Positions 1 to 9,300 of a stretch of DNA of 64,000 bases are shown here, piece after piece (within the stretch, counting starts at the first letter, position 1; every line of letters begins with the position of its first letter). The notes under the pieces were generated by a model that made no database searches, had not been told where the DNA came from, and saw nothing but the letters and a program-made list of their open reading frames with translations. Origin of the DNA: an uncultured Paenibacillus sp. (GTDB lineage Bacteria; Bacillota; Bacilli; Paenibacillales; Paenibacillaceae); assembly GCA_937895345.1 (NCBI GenBank), contig CALAWP010000041.1, forward strand, positions 1-64,000, written 5' to 3'. Position numbers and translations under genes: made by a program.

Positions 1-2
1 TT

Positions 3-35
3 GCCGAGTTTATGCGCCCGCTTGTCGGCGAATAG
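3..35 (+). CDS. C-terminal end of an upstream gene, probably a sugar-binding protein
   Basis: Only the last ten codons are in the window; they read AEFMRPLVGE followed by TAG, with codon use like the neighbours. The strong terminator just downstream and the two sugar-transport permeases after it fit the usual order binding protein, permease, permease. The assignment to a solute-binding lipoprotein is inference from context because no domain is visible. Confidence 0.4.
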   Translation, partial: AEFMRPLVGE

Positions 36-63
36 AACATTTTGATGCATGCGATCGTCGTGA

Positions 64-86
64 CCGCCCTTCCGGGGCGGTTTTTT
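64..86 (+). terminator. Rho-independent terminator or attenuating hairpin
   Basis: CCGCCC and GGGCGG pair around a five-base loop and are followed by six T. It sits between the putative binding-protein end and the permeases, a usual place for a partial terminator that lets the binding protein be made in excess. Confidence 0.75.
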
Positions 87-186
87 ACGTAAAAACGTGG
101 GATAAATCCGGTAAGATTGTTCATTACCGTTTGGGGGGGCCGTTGATACACTTGACGTATTCCATGAAGAAACGAGGATCAGACGC

Positions 187-1068
187 ATGACTAACAACTG
201 GATGAAAAGACAACGGCTGCTCGGCTACATTTTTATCGGCCCCAGTATGCTCGGGGTACTGCTATTTTTCCTGATTCCGGCGCTGTATTCGTTCGGGCTC
301 ATGTTTACGAATTACAAGTTCATGAATCCGAATGTCGAATTTGTCGGTCTGGACAATATCATCCGCCTGTTCAAGGACCCGATGTTCTACCTGTCGCTGA
401 AAAATACGGCTGTGTTCCTGCTCGCCGTACCTGTATCGATCGCGTTTGGCTTTGTCGTGGCGGTCGTGCTTAATCAGAAAATTTACCTCAAAAAGCTGCT
501 GCGCGGCCTTTACTTTATGCCGTACATTACGAGCGGCGTCGCCGTAGCGTTTGTCTGGATGCTTCTGTTCCATCCCACGCAAGGGCCGATCAACGGTCTG
601 CTGCGCAGCATCGGGTTTGACAATCCGCCCGGCTGGCTGTCCACGACAACTTCGTCGATGTTCGCGATCGACATCATCTGGGTGTGGTTTCTGCTTGGCT
701 ACAACATGATCATTTACCTGGCCGCGCTGCAGGAGGTATCGCCGGAGCTGCTCGAGGCCGCGAAGATCGACGGGGCGAAGCGGGGGCAGATTTTGCGCAA
801 AATCATTTGGCCTCTCGTCAGTCCCACAACGTTCCTGTTGCTTATAACCGGGTTAATTATGACGATCAAGACGTTCGGCATCATTCAGGCGATCACGCAT
901 GGCGGACCGGGAAACAGTACAACGATATTGTCGCTCTACGTCTACCAGAACGCCTTCCGCTACTATGATATGGGATACGCGTCGACGCTTTCTTGGGCGC
1001 TGTTCATCGTGATCCTGCTCATTACGCTGGTGCAATGGATCGGTCAGAAACGCTGGGTTCACTACTAA
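187..1068 (+). CDS. ABC sugar transporter permease, MalF/UgpA type
   Basis: A 293-residue integral membrane permease of the carbohydrate uptake type 1 family. After a short basic N-terminus (MKRQRLLGY) there are about six membrane segments, and the cytoplasmic EAA loop is seen as EAAKIDGAKRGQILRKIIWP, which contacts the ATPase. It pairs with the next permease to form the membrane channel. A GAGG ribosome site lies nine bases before the ATG. No ATPase gene is present; Paenibacillus importers of this type usually share a distant MsmX-like ATPase. The substrate cannot be read from sequence, though the downstream polysaccharide lyase suggests an oligosaccharide, possibly containing uronic acid. 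Confidence 0.93.
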   Translation: MTNNWMKRQRLLGYIFIGPSMLGVLLFFLIPALYSFGLMFTNYKFMNPNVEFVGLDNIIRLFKDPMFYLSLKNTAVFLLAVPVSIAFGFVVAVVLNQKIYLKKLLRGLYFMPYITSGVAVAFVWMLLFHPTQGPINGLLRSIGFDNPPGWLSTTTSSMFAIDIIWVWFLLGYNMIIYLAALQEVSPELLEAAKIDGAKRGQILRKIIWPLVSPTTFLLLITGLIMTIKTFGIIQAITHGGPGNSTTILSLYVYQNAFRYYDMGYASTLSWALFIVILLITLVQWIGQKRWVHY

Positions 1069-1093
1069 GACGAAGAGAGGAAGACACAAGACG

Positions 1094-1939
1094 ATGGAAA
1101 TCAAAACAAGACTGTCCTCGGACGTGCCGAAACGGCTGGGCTTAACGCTTCTTATGCTGCTGCTGGCGGTCGTGATGGTCATCCCGTTCCTATGGATGAT
1201 CAGCACATCGCTCAAAACCCCGGCGCAAGTGTTCGAATATCCAATCAAGTGGATTCCGGCCAATCCGACCTGGGAGCATCATGTAAAGGTGTGGACAGGC
1301 CCGAAGAGTTTCGGCGTCTACTACTGGAACTCGCTCAAAATCTCGATCATCGGCATGGTCGGCGCGACCTTCCTGTCCGCTTTCGCCGCCTACGGCTTCG
1401 CGCGCATCCAATTCAAGGGGCGCAACGCGTTGTTCATGCTGTACCTTTCGATGATGATGGTGCCGCCTCAGGTGCTGTTCGTGCCAAAGTTCCTCATGTT
1501 CGAATGGGCGGGCATCTATAACACGCATCTGGCGCTGATTCTGCCTGGATTATTTACGATATTCGGGGTGTTCATGCTCCGTCAGTTTTTCTTATCCATT
1601 CCGAACGAAATTACCGAATCGGCGTTCATCGACGGAGCGGGTCACTTCCGAATCTTCTTCCGGCTCATCTTGCCGCTGGCGAAGCCGGCGCTCGCGACGC
1701 TTGCGATCATCGACTTCTCGTGGCAGTGGAATGATTACGAGAACGCTCTCGTCTTTTTAATCGACGAGAAGCTGTACACCGTTCCGCTCGGTCTGCAAAA
1801 TTTCATTCTAGAGAATACGGTTGATTACAACGGGATGATGGCCGCCGCGTCAGCGGGCATTCTGCCGATGATTGCGGTATTCGCGATCGGGCAGCGTTAC
1901 ATTATTCAAGGTTTAACCAATTCAGCGGTGAAAGGGTAG
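1094..1939 (+). CDS. ABC sugar transporter permease, MalG/UgpE type
   Basis: A 281-residue partner permease, starting 25 bases after the first one. The N-terminal membrane segment leads to the typical MISTSLKTPAQVF stretch, and the EAA loop reads ESAFIDGAGHFRIFFRLILP. It ends in NSAVKG, close to the usual C-terminus of this family. Together with the upstream permease it forms the heterodimeric membrane domain of a sugar importer. The next gene begins one base after its stop, so the oxidoreductase is clearly in the same transcript. Confidence 0.93.
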   Translation: MEIKTRLSSDVPKRLGLTLLMLLLAVVMVIPFLWMISTSLKTPAQVFEYPIKWIPANPTWEHHVKVWTGPKSFGVYYWNSLKISIIGMVGATFLSAFAAYGFARIQFKGRNALFMLYLSMMMVPPQVLFVPKFLMFEWAGIYNTHLALILPGLFTIFGVFMLRQFFLSIPNEITESAFIDGAGHFRIFFRLILPLAKPALATLAIIDFSWQWNDYENALVFLIDEKLYTVPLGLQNFILENTVDYNGMMAAASAGILPMIAVFAIGQRYIIQGLTNSAVKG

Positions 1940-1940
1940 G

Positions 1941-4202
1941 GTGAGAGGGATGCGCAGTGAAATCGTGGTGTCCGATATTACGGTTATCGGTGGAGGCCTG
2001 GCGGGCGTGTGCGCGGCTGTTGCGGCGGCAAGGCTCGGCAAGAAGGTTGCTCTTGTTACGAATCGCCCCGTCCTCGGCGGCAATTCCAGCAGCGAGGTTC
2101 GCGTCTGGGTGTGCGGAGCGACCGCGCATGGCACGAACCGATATGCCCGGGAGACGGGCATTATGGGCGAAATGTTCGTGGAGAACCAATTCCGCAATCC
2201 GGAAGGCAATCCGTATCTATGGGATTTGGTCGTGCTGGAGACGGTGAAGGCTGAGCCGAATATTCAATTGTTCCTGAATACCGACGTTCACGAGGTGGAG
2301 GCGGACGGCGGGGAGGAACACCGGATGATTCGCTCGGTGACAGGCTGGATGATGGGCTCCGAGCGCCGGATTCGGTACGAAAGCCCGTACTTTCTCGACT
2401 GCACAGGCGACGGGCTGATCGGGTTCCTTGCAGGAGCGCGTCATCGGATCGGCCGAGAGGCGGCGCACGAATACGGCGAAGCATGGGCGCCGGAGATCGC
2501 AGACGATATTACGCTTGGCAGCACGCTGCTGTTCTATACGAAGGACGCGGGCCGTCCGGTTAAGTTCGTGCCGCCAAGCTTCGCCAAGGATATTACGCAG
2601 ACGCCGATTCCGATGAAGCGGGTCATCCGGAGCGGAGACTCCGGCTGCCATTACTGGTGGATCGAGTGGGGCGGAGAGCTGGATACCGTGCATGATAACG
2701 AGCGAATCCGCGACGAGCTGTGGTCGGTTATTTACGGAATATGGGATTATATCAAAAATTCCGGGCAATTCGACGCCGACCAGATGACGCTGGAGTGGGT
2801 CGGCTCGATTCCCGGCAAGCGCGAGTACCGCCGTTTTGTCGGAGACTATGTGCTGAACCAGAACGATGTTATCGAGCAGCGGCAGTTCGATGACCGGATC
2901 GCCTTCGGCGGCTGGTCGATCGATCTGCATCCGCCGCAAGGGATGTACGCAACGGAAAGCGGCTCGAAGCATATGCATGCGGACGGCATCTATCATATCC
3001 CTTACCGCTCGCTCTACTCGGCGAACGTGACGAACCTGCTGTTCGCGGGACGCAATATTAGCGCGACGCATGTCGCCTTCGGAACGACGCGCGTGATGGC
3101 GACCTGCGCGGTGATGGGCGAAGCGGCGGGAACGGCTGCGGCGCTTTGCGTGGAGAAGGGCGTGACGCCTCGCGGTCTGTACGAACACGAGCTGAAGGCG
3201 CTTCAGCAGACGCTGCTGCGGCAGGACGCTTCGATAATCGGGATTGCGAACGAGGACGCGAAGGATTTGGCGCGCCTGGCGAAGGTGTCGGCATCGTCCA
3301 CGCGCACAAGAATCGCGGTGGAGGAGAGCCGCGCGAAGTATCCTCTCGCGCATGACGCGGGCATCTTGTTCCCGGTCGAGCCTTCCTTGCAAGGTTTGGA
3401 GCTGCTCGTTGATGCTTTGGCAGACACGACGCTGACGGTGGAGCTATGGGACACGGGACTTGCGGAAAATTATGTGCCGGGCTCGCTCATTGCGAGCGCA
3501 ATGGTTGAAGTGCCGGCTGGCGAAGGCTTGTGGGTCCCCGTAAGCGGCCTGAGCTGGGAGCCGGATCGCGCCTGCAATGCATTCGTCGTTATTCGCGCGA
3601 ATGAGAAGATTGCGCTGCATCTGTCGGACGAACCGCTGACCGGCGTGCTGTCCTTCGAGAGGGGGGCGGCGCCGCACGCCGTAGCGGAGTTGGAGGATCA
3701 CGACGCATCGCAGCCAATCGTCGATTGGAGCATGAAGAAGCTCGTGCGCCGTCCGTTCTGCTTCCGCATGCGGTCAGCGACCGATGCGTTCTCGCCGCAG
3801 AAGGCGGTTGGCGGCTACAAGCGCCCGTATGGCGGCCCGAACCTGTGGGCGTCCGAACGGATGGCTGCAGGCGCGACGCAATGGCTGGAGCTCTGCTGGG
3901 ACAGTCCCGTCGCGGCTCACGAAATTATCGTGACATGGAACGACGACGTGAACGAGGATCTCATCAATCTTCACCATCACCGCACGCCTTTCGACGTGAT
4001 CCCCGAGCTCGCGAAGCATTACCGTCTGGAAGCGCGCATTGACGGAACTTGGGCGATCTTGTCCGAGGTACGCGACAACCGCCGCCGTACGAACCGGTTT
4101 CGGTTCGATCAGCCCGTTGCCGCAGACGCTATTCGCATCGTCATTGAGGAAACAAACGGCGCTCCATACGCGGAGCTGGTGGAAGTGCGGGTGTATGAGT
4201 AA
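1941..4202 (+). CDS. FAD-dependent oxidoreductase with C-terminal accessory domain
   Basis: A 753-residue protein of the FAD_oxidored family. The N-terminal Rossmann fold is plain (ITVIGGGLAGVCAAVAAARLG), followed by GGNSSSEVR, and a second FAD motif AGRNISATHVAFGTTRVM lies near residues 370-390. After about residue 450 there is a long beta-rich region of unknown role, making it longer than the FAD domain alone. A GTG start at 1941 is placed five bases after AAAGG; an ATG at 1950 is possible but has a poorer site. It is translationally linked to the sugar permeases, so it probably oxidises a sugar or sugar derivative brought in by them. The substrate is unknown. Confidence 0.88.
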   Translation: MRGMRSEIVVSDITVIGGGLAGVCAAVAAARLGKKVALVTNRPVLGGNSSSEVRVWVCGATAHGTNRYARETGIMGEMFVENQFRNPEGNPYLWDLVVLETVKAEPNIQLFLNTDVHEVEADGGEEHRMIRSVTGWMMGSERRIRYESPYFLDCTGDGLIGFLAGARHRIGREAAHEYGEAWAPEIADDITLGSTLLFYTKDAGRPVKFVPPSFAKDITQTPIPMKRVIRSGDSGCHYWWIEWGGELDTVHDNERIRDELWSVIYGIWDYIKNSGQFDADQMTLEWVGSIPGKREYRRFVGDYVLNQNDVIEQRQFDDRIAFGGWSIDLHPPQGMYATESGSKHMHADGIYHIPYRSLYSANVTNLLFAGRNISATHVAFGTTRVMATCAVMGEAAGTAAALCVEKGVTPRGLYEHELKALQQTLLRQDASIIGIANEDAKDLARLAKVSASSTRTRIAVEESRAKYPLAHDAGILFPVEPSLQGLELLVDALADTTLTVELWDTGLAENYVPGSLIASAMVEVPAGEGLWVPVSGLSWEPDRACNAFVVIRANEKIALHLSDEPLTGVLSFERGAAPHAVAELEDHDASQPIVDWSMKKLVRRPFCFRMRSATDAFSPQKAVGGYKRPYGGPNLWASERMAAGATQWLELCWDSPVAAHEIIVTWNDDVNEDLINLHHHRTPFDVIPELAKHYRLEARIDGTWAILSEVRDNRRRTNRFRFDQPVAADAIRIVIEETNGAPYAELVEVRVYE

Positions 4203-4232
4203 CAGAGTGCGGGAAGCAAGCTTCCTATTCCG

Positions 4233-4259
4233 AAAGGGCTGCCATTTGGCAGCTCTTTT
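4233..4259 (+). terminator. Terminator of the permease-oxidoreductase operon
   Basis: AAAGGGCTGCC and GGCAGCTCTTT pair over a three-base loop, and the arm ends in four T. It lies 30 bases after the oxidoreductase stop. Confidence 0.8.
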
Positions 4260-4460
4260 GACTGTGGGGGAGTTGGGGAGACGAGATTGTTCTATAAGGT
4301 CATAAGAATGTATGGTCTCGCCAATGGAACCGTAATTTCGTTCTATGAATGAGGGATATTGTTCATCGTTTACCCGCATTCGGATGTCTACAATAAAAGA
4401 GCAGCTGCAAAAAGCTAACTAGCATCCATCGTTGTTGCGATGCATGGCGGGTTCGGCAAA

Positions 4461-4475
4461 ATGTAAGCGCTTCTT
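4461..4475 (+). promoter_or_regulatory. Possible CcpA (cre) operator
   Basis: ATGTAAGCGCTTCTT matches the consensus WTGNAANCGNWNNCW at all fixed positions but one (position 14). It lies about 40 bases before the ribosome site of the polysaccharide lyase, a target where carbon catabolite control would be expected. A single-mismatch match to a loose consensus is weak evidence alone. Confidence 0.45.
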
Positions 4476-4513
4476 ATTTTGCACGGCAAAATGAAACGGA
4501 GGGAATGAGTTTG

Positions 4514-6748
4514 ATGCGATCAACGGCAATGCGCAGGTATGTCATCTTATTTTTATGTCTGGCGGTCATCTGGGCGGGTTTTCCGATTGCAGGGAAGGTT
4601 CATGCGGCGGACCCTGGCGACGAGTATGACGGGCTGAGGCAGCGGTGGTACGAGATGCTGACTGGCGGGAATTACGACCCTGCCGATCCGGACATTGCAA
4701 ACGCCATTCAGGTTATCACGGACAAAGCGGAATCGAACTGGAATACAATGAACGCCGGACCGGGAAGCAGAACGTATCTATGGAGCGATCTTGCGAACGG
4801 GGCGACGAACCCGACGCATATTCGTTTGTCTTATCAAAGGCTGTACGAAATGGCGCTTGCTTATCGGACGACCGGCTCTTCCTTGGAAGGCAGCAGCGCA
4901 GTCAGGGACAGCGTGCTTGACGGACTGCAATTTCTGAACGAGACGTATTATAACGACGCCGTTACGCCGTACGGCAACTGGTGGGAGTGGCAAATCGGAG
5001 CGCCGCTCGCGCTGAACGATACCGTCGTGCTGATGTACGACGAGCTGCCGGCTTCGGCAATCGCTGCGTATACGGGCGCAATTGAGCACTTCGTGGCCGG
5101 CCCGAGAGATACCGGCGCTAACCGGGTATGGTCTTGCGCGGTGGCGGTGGGCAGGGGAATTCTGACCAAGGACGGCGCCACGATTCAGCGGGGGGTCGCC
5201 GGTCTGAGTCCGGTATTCGACTATGTAACGTCAGGCGACGGGTTTTACGAGGACGGTTCCTTCATCCAGCATGTGAAATTCGCATATAACGGATCGTACG
5301 GCTTAAGCTTGATCGAAAACTTGAGCACGGTATTCTATTTCGTAACCGGCTCCAGCTGGGATGTTACCGACCCCAAATCCGCAAACGCTTATCGATGGGT
5401 GGACGACTCGTTTATCCCGTTCGTGTACAAGGGCGCATTAATGGATATGGTACGGGGAAGGGATATATCCGTATTTAGCCGGGAGGATCACGATATGGGC
5501 CACCGGATGGCGGCGGCGGTGCTTCGAATGGCGCAGTCTGCAGCTCCGGTGGATGCCGCTCGTTACAAAAGCGTGATCAAATATTGGCTGCTAAACGATA
5601 CTAGCCATAATTTCTACGAAGGGTTGTCCCTTGATTTTATACGTCAAGCCAAAGCCCTGTTGAACGATTCTACGGTCACGCCGGCGCCGGAACCGGTTGC
5701 CTCCAAAGTTTATCCGGCGATGGACCGCGCTCTTCACCTGCGGCCAGGCTTCGGGGTGGGCATCAGTATGTTCTCCAAGCGCATCGCCAACTACGAGACG
5801 ACGAATGGCCAGAACCTGAAGGGCTGGTATACGGGAGCCGGCATGACCTACCTCTATAACGGGGATTCCGATCAGTACGGCGGCAACTTCTGGCCGACTG
5901 TCAACTCGTACCGCCTTCCGGGAACGACGGCTGTCGCAGGGAAAAACATGCAAGCCGAATCGCTGAACAATCAAACATGGGTCGGCGGCACGAGCCTCGG
6001 GGACGACTATAGCGTCGTCGGCATGTCGCTTGAGCATATAGACGCGGATATAACGGCGGACATGAACGCGAAGAAGTCCTGGTTCCTGTTCGACGACGAG
6101 GTCGTGGCGCTGGGGTCCGGCATCACCTCCACGTACCCGTCGAACGATGTGGAGACCATTGTCGAGAACCGGAGGCTGAACGCCGCAGGCGACAACGCGC
6201 TGACGGTTAACGGCGTGCTTAAATCATCCGCAATCGGTTGGTCGGAGACAATGACGGGCGTGAAATGGGCGCATCTCGCGGGCAGCGCCGCGGGATCGGA
6301 TATCGGGTACTATTTCCCCGGCGTGGCGACCTTGGAAGGCTTGCGCGAGGAACGAAGCGGCAAATGGTTCGACATCTCGAAATATACGGGAGTCCTCGAG
6401 CCTGGGGATCCTGCGCATACGAACCGATTCCTGAATTTGTACTTCAATCATGGCACCGCACCGACAGACGCCTCGTACGCTTACGCGCTGCTTCCGGGCA
6501 AGACGGCATCCGCGGTTAACAGCTATGCGGGGAATCCCGACTTTATCGTTCTTGCGAACAATTCGAGCGTGCAGGCGGTGAAGGAGAAGACGCTTGGCGT
6601 TATTGGGGCCAACTTCTGGACGAATTCGGAGCAATCGGTCGATATGATTACAAGCTCCGGCAAGGCTGCCGTTATGTTGCGGGAGGACGGCGGAGGCAGC
6701 TTGTCGCTGTCCGTATCCGACCCGAATCAGCCTGCGTCCGCGCGGTAA
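4514..6748 (+). CDS. Polysaccharide lyase family 8, N-terminal and catalytic part (frameshifted)
   Basis: The first part of a secreted family-8 lyase (hyaluronate, chondroitin or xanthan lyase family). A signal peptide (MRRYVILFLCLAVIWAGF to about AHA) precedes the alpha/alpha toroid. Family motifs are seen: NWWEWQIGAPLALNDT, the catalytic His and Tyr region (GSFIQHVKFAYNGSYG) and RGRDIS. A beta-sandwich domain follows and stops inside the C-terminal lyase domain at QPASAR, TAA. The missing end is in the next frame, so a -1 shift near 6745 splits the gene. GGAGGG at 4498-4503 favours TTG 4511 or ATG 4514; an in-frame ATG at 4505 is too close to it. The exact uronic-acid polymer cannot be told. 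Confidence 0.88.
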   Translation: MRSTAMRRYVILFLCLAVIWAGFPIAGKVHAADPGDEYDGLRQRWYEMLTGGNYDPADPDIANAIQVITDKAESNWNTMNAGPGSRTYLWSDLANGATNPTHIRLSYQRLYEMALAYRTTGSSLEGSSAVRDSVLDGLQFLNETYYNDAVTPYGNWWEWQIGAPLALNDTVVLMYDELPASAIAAYTGAIEHFVAGPRDTGANRVWSCAVAVGRGILTKDGATIQRGVAGLSPVFDYVTSGDGFYEDGSFIQHVKFAYNGSYGLSLIENLSTVFYFVTGSSWDVTDPKSANAYRWVDDSFIPFVYKGALMDMVRGRDISVFSREDHDMGHRMAAAVLRMAQSAAPVDAARYKSVIKYWLLNDTSHNFYEGLSLDFIRQAKALLNDSTVTPAPEPVASKVYPAMDRALHLRPGFGVGISMFSKRIANYETTNGQNLKGWYTGAGMTYLYNGDSDQYGGNFWPTVNSYRLPGTTAVAGKNMQAESLNNQTWVGGTSLGDDYSVVGMSLEHIDADITADMNAKKSWFLFDDEVVALGSGITSTYPSNDVETIVENRRLNAAGDNALTVNGVLKSSAIGWSETMTGVKWAHLAGSAAGSDIGYYFPGVATLEGLREERSGKWFDISKYTGVLEPGDPAHTNRFLNLYFNHGTAPTDASYAYALLPGKTASAVNSYAGNPDFIVLANNSSVQAVKEKTLGVIGANFWTNSEQSVDMITSSGKAAVMLREDGGGSLSLSVSDPNQPASAR

Positions 6749-6804
6749 CTCTAAAGCTGGCCAAAAGCGCCAAAAGCGTAATTGCCGCGGATCCCCGCAT
6801 CACG

Positions 6805-9300
6805 GTGAACAGGCTCAGCCCTTATATTCAATTGACAGTCGACGTAGGCGGCTCGCTGGGCCGCAAGCTCGAAGCAAGCTTCGAGCTTGCGACGTCGTCC
6901 GAGACGGTCATCGAAGCGGAAAATTATAATGCCGCGAACAAGCCGACAAGAACGGTTACGACCGATGTCAGCGGGAACTATCATATTTCCGGGGCGGATG
7001 GAACGTGGATGGCTTACAACGGATTGGACTTTGGCGACGGAACGGACAGTATGACTCTCCGCATGGCTACCGCGAATATAGGCGGCCATATCGAGCTTCG
7101 TTTGGACAGTACGACGGGGCCGCTTATCGGCTCGCATCCCGTTACGAGCACCGGGGGCTGGTCGGCTTGGACAAATGTTGAGGTGCCGCTCACGGGCGCA
7201 AGCGGCGTTCATGATCTGTATATCTTATACGTTAAGAAGACGAATACGCTCGGCGTCGCGGCTCTTAACTGGTTCAGCTTCCGGGCCGGACATGACACAT
7301 CCGATAAGACGCCGCCCGTTATCGCTCTAACAGCCGATCGGCTCGATCTGGCCGATCAGGACGTAACGATTGCGGCGGATATTCAGGACGATGTCGGCAT
7401 CGGGGTGAAGAAGTGGGCCTACGGCAATCATCCGGCAAGCTATTTTGCCGAGGGCGGAACGCCCCTCGACAATCAATTCACCGCAACGATAAATGGCGTC
7501 TATACCGTATACGCCCAGGATTTGTCCGGCAATGAAACGGTACAGACGATCGAGGTGTGGAACATCACCAAAGATGTGCCAACGATTCTGTTGGTGCCGT
7601 ATCCGGTCACTCCGACAAATGGAATCGTAAACGTCCTTGCCGCGGTTAGCGTCACAAGCGGATTGCAGGAAATGAAATACGACTGGGGACAGTTTGAAGC
7701 GGACTATTTTAAATCGGGGGGCCTCACGCAAGCTGACTCGGCCGCTCCCATCGAGGTGTCGGCGAACGGCTGGCTTACCGTGTATGTGAAGGACGGTATA
7801 GGCAACGAACGGACGAGACAAATCGAAATATCGAATATCGACCGCGATAAGCCGGTCATTACGCTAAGAGGAGACGCTGCTATTGAGGTCGCGTACGAAA
7901 GCGTGTACAACGATGCGGGTGCTGACGCGACGGACGCGTTCGACGGGGATCTGTCCGCGAACGTATTGATCTCTGGAGATACCGTCGATACAAGCGTGCC
8001 GGGCTCTTATGTTATTCATTATGACGTGACGGACAGAGCGGGCAACGCGGCCGAACGGGCGACACGCACCGTCACTGTTCTTGAAAGCTCCGACACGCTG
8101 CCGCCCGCGTGGCCGGCCGGCAGCTCCGTAACAGTCTCGGAAGTTGCGCCGACAAGCGTTAAGCTAAGCTGGCCATATGCGGAGGATGCTGCTGGCGTAG
8201 CCGGTTACCGGATTTACGAAGGGGGCGCGGAGCTTGCGGCCGTCGGTGAGGAAACCACATCTTATACGGTAACGGGGCTCGCGCCGGACAACAGATATGA
8301 TTTTAAAGTGACGGCTTTCGATGCAAACGGCAATGAAAGTTCGGGGATGGCGGTAGCGGTATACACGCTGAAGGTATCGGGAGGATGCGGAACCTGCGGA
8401 GGCGGGAGCGTTGTTTTTCCGGCGCCGTCAAGCAATGCCGGATTGAATCAGGCAGTGCTGCGAATCGGCGGGGAGTCGCTTCCACTTGTGATCGTTGATC
8501 AGAACGGCAAACAGGTGTACTGGGCGGAGACGAATGCCGAATGGGCGATGTTTGAGGCAATTCTTGCCGACAGCGGAGCTGCCTATAAATTAAAAAGTAT
8601 CGCGATCGACGCGCAGGGGCGAGTACAGCTGCGCGAAGGAAACAACGCGTTCGAGCTGGAGGTGAGAGCTGCTGACGGGTCAGTCCAAACGTATGCAATG
8701 GTCATCCGCCGGACGGCCGCGGAGCTGCCTGATCAACCGGAGGAGCCGGGATTGCCGGAAGAGCATGTCTCCTCGCTAACCGATATAGCCGGACATTGGG
8801 CTCAGGCAGCGATTCAGAGAGCCCGCCAATTAGGTATAGTAGACGGTTATACGAACGGAACCTTCCTTCCGAATGCCTCTGTTACGCGTGCCCAGTTTGC
8901 GGTGATGTTGACCAGGGCGCTTGGGCTGGATGGCGGCGAATCCCATCTGGCATTTACGGATCGCGATGCCATTGGCGGTTGGGCTGTAGACGCAGTGTCG
9001 GCGGCCGTTCAGGCAGGCGTCATTTCGGGTTATGAAGACGGCAGCTTCCGGCCAGGCGATAGTCTGACCCGCGCGGAGATGGTGACGATGATCATTAGAG
9101 CATTGGGACTTTCTAACGGCATAGCCGCCGACTCGAGCGGCTTCTCGGACGCCGCCGGAATTCCAGACTGGGCGAAAGCGGCGGTAGCGGTCGCCAGCGA
9201 GCTTGGTATCGTAAATGGGCGAGAGGGCAATCGGTTTGCTCCGAACGATGCGGCTACTCGCGCGGAGGCCGTCGTCATCCTGCTAAGGGTGCTGGATTAA
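6805..9300 (+). CDS. C-terminal part of the PL8 lyase: CBM, Ig-like, FN3 and three SLH domains
   Basis: An 831-residue reading frame beginning at a GTG with no ribosome site; it is the continuation of the split lyase. The frame is open back to 6745 and reads VTLKLAKSAKSV, then the end of the lyase C-terminal domain. Then come a CBM6-like domain (from VIEAENYN), two Ig-like repeats starting at DKTPPVI, a DUF5011-type Ig domain (DKPVITLRGDAAIEV), an FN3 domain (TSVKLSWPYAEDAAGVAGYR), a Gly/Cys linker GGCGTCGGG and a beta-rich domain. Three SLH repeats (from about residues 655, 713 and 775) end the protein and would bind secondary wall polymer. Without the shift the enzyme would have about 1,600 residues and be displayed on the cell surface. 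Confidence 0.85.
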   Translation: MNRLSPYIQLTVDVGGSLGRKLEASFELATSSETVIEAENYNAANKPTRTVTTDVSGNYHISGADGTWMAYNGLDFGDGTDSMTLRMATANIGGHIELRLDSTTGPLIGSHPVTSTGGWSAWTNVEVPLTGASGVHDLYILYVKKTNTLGVAALNWFSFRAGHDTSDKTPPVIALTADRLDLADQDVTIAADIQDDVGIGVKKWAYGNHPASYFAEGGTPLDNQFTATINGVYTVYAQDLSGNETVQTIEVWNITKDVPTILLVPYPVTPTNGIVNVLAAVSVTSGLQEMKYDWGQFEADYFKSGGLTQADSAAPIEVSANGWLTVYVKDGIGNERTRQIEISNIDRDKPVITLRGDAAIEVAYESVYNDAGADATDAFDGDLSANVLISGDTVDTSVPGSYVIHYDVTDRAGNAAERATRTVTVLESSDTLPPAWPAGSSVTVSEVAPTSVKLSWPYAEDAAGVAGYRIYEGGAELAAVGEETTSYTVTGLAPDNRYDFKVTAFDANGNESSGMAVAVYTLKVSGGCGTCGGGSVVFPAPSSNAGLNQAVLRIGGESLPLVIVDQNGKQVYWAETNAEWAMFEAILADSGAAYKLKSIAIDAQGRVQLREGNNAFELEVRAADGSVQTYAMVIRRTAAELPDQPEEPGLPEEHVSSLTDIAGHWAQAAIQRARQLGIVDGYTNGTFLPNASVTRAQFAVMLTRALGLDGGESHLAFTDRDAIGGWAVDAVSAAVQAGVISGYEDGSFRPGDSLTRAEMVTMIIRALGLSNGIAADSSGFSDAAGIPDWAKAAVAVASELGIVNGREGNRFAPNDAATRAEAVVILLRVLD

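Larger units (their letters stand above)
4203..4513. other. Intergenic region upstream of the polysaccharide lyase
   Basis: About 310 bases with no supportable gene. It holds the operon terminator at its left end and a catabolite-control-like site near 4461; the middle (4260-4460) shows no clear promoter or structure. Confidence 0.6.

Noticed and set aside
2217..3392. 391-codon minus-strand frame in the FAD oxidoreductase gene
   Set aside because: Arg/His-rich composition typical of the antisense of a high-GC gene, and the + strand gene has clear FAD motifs.
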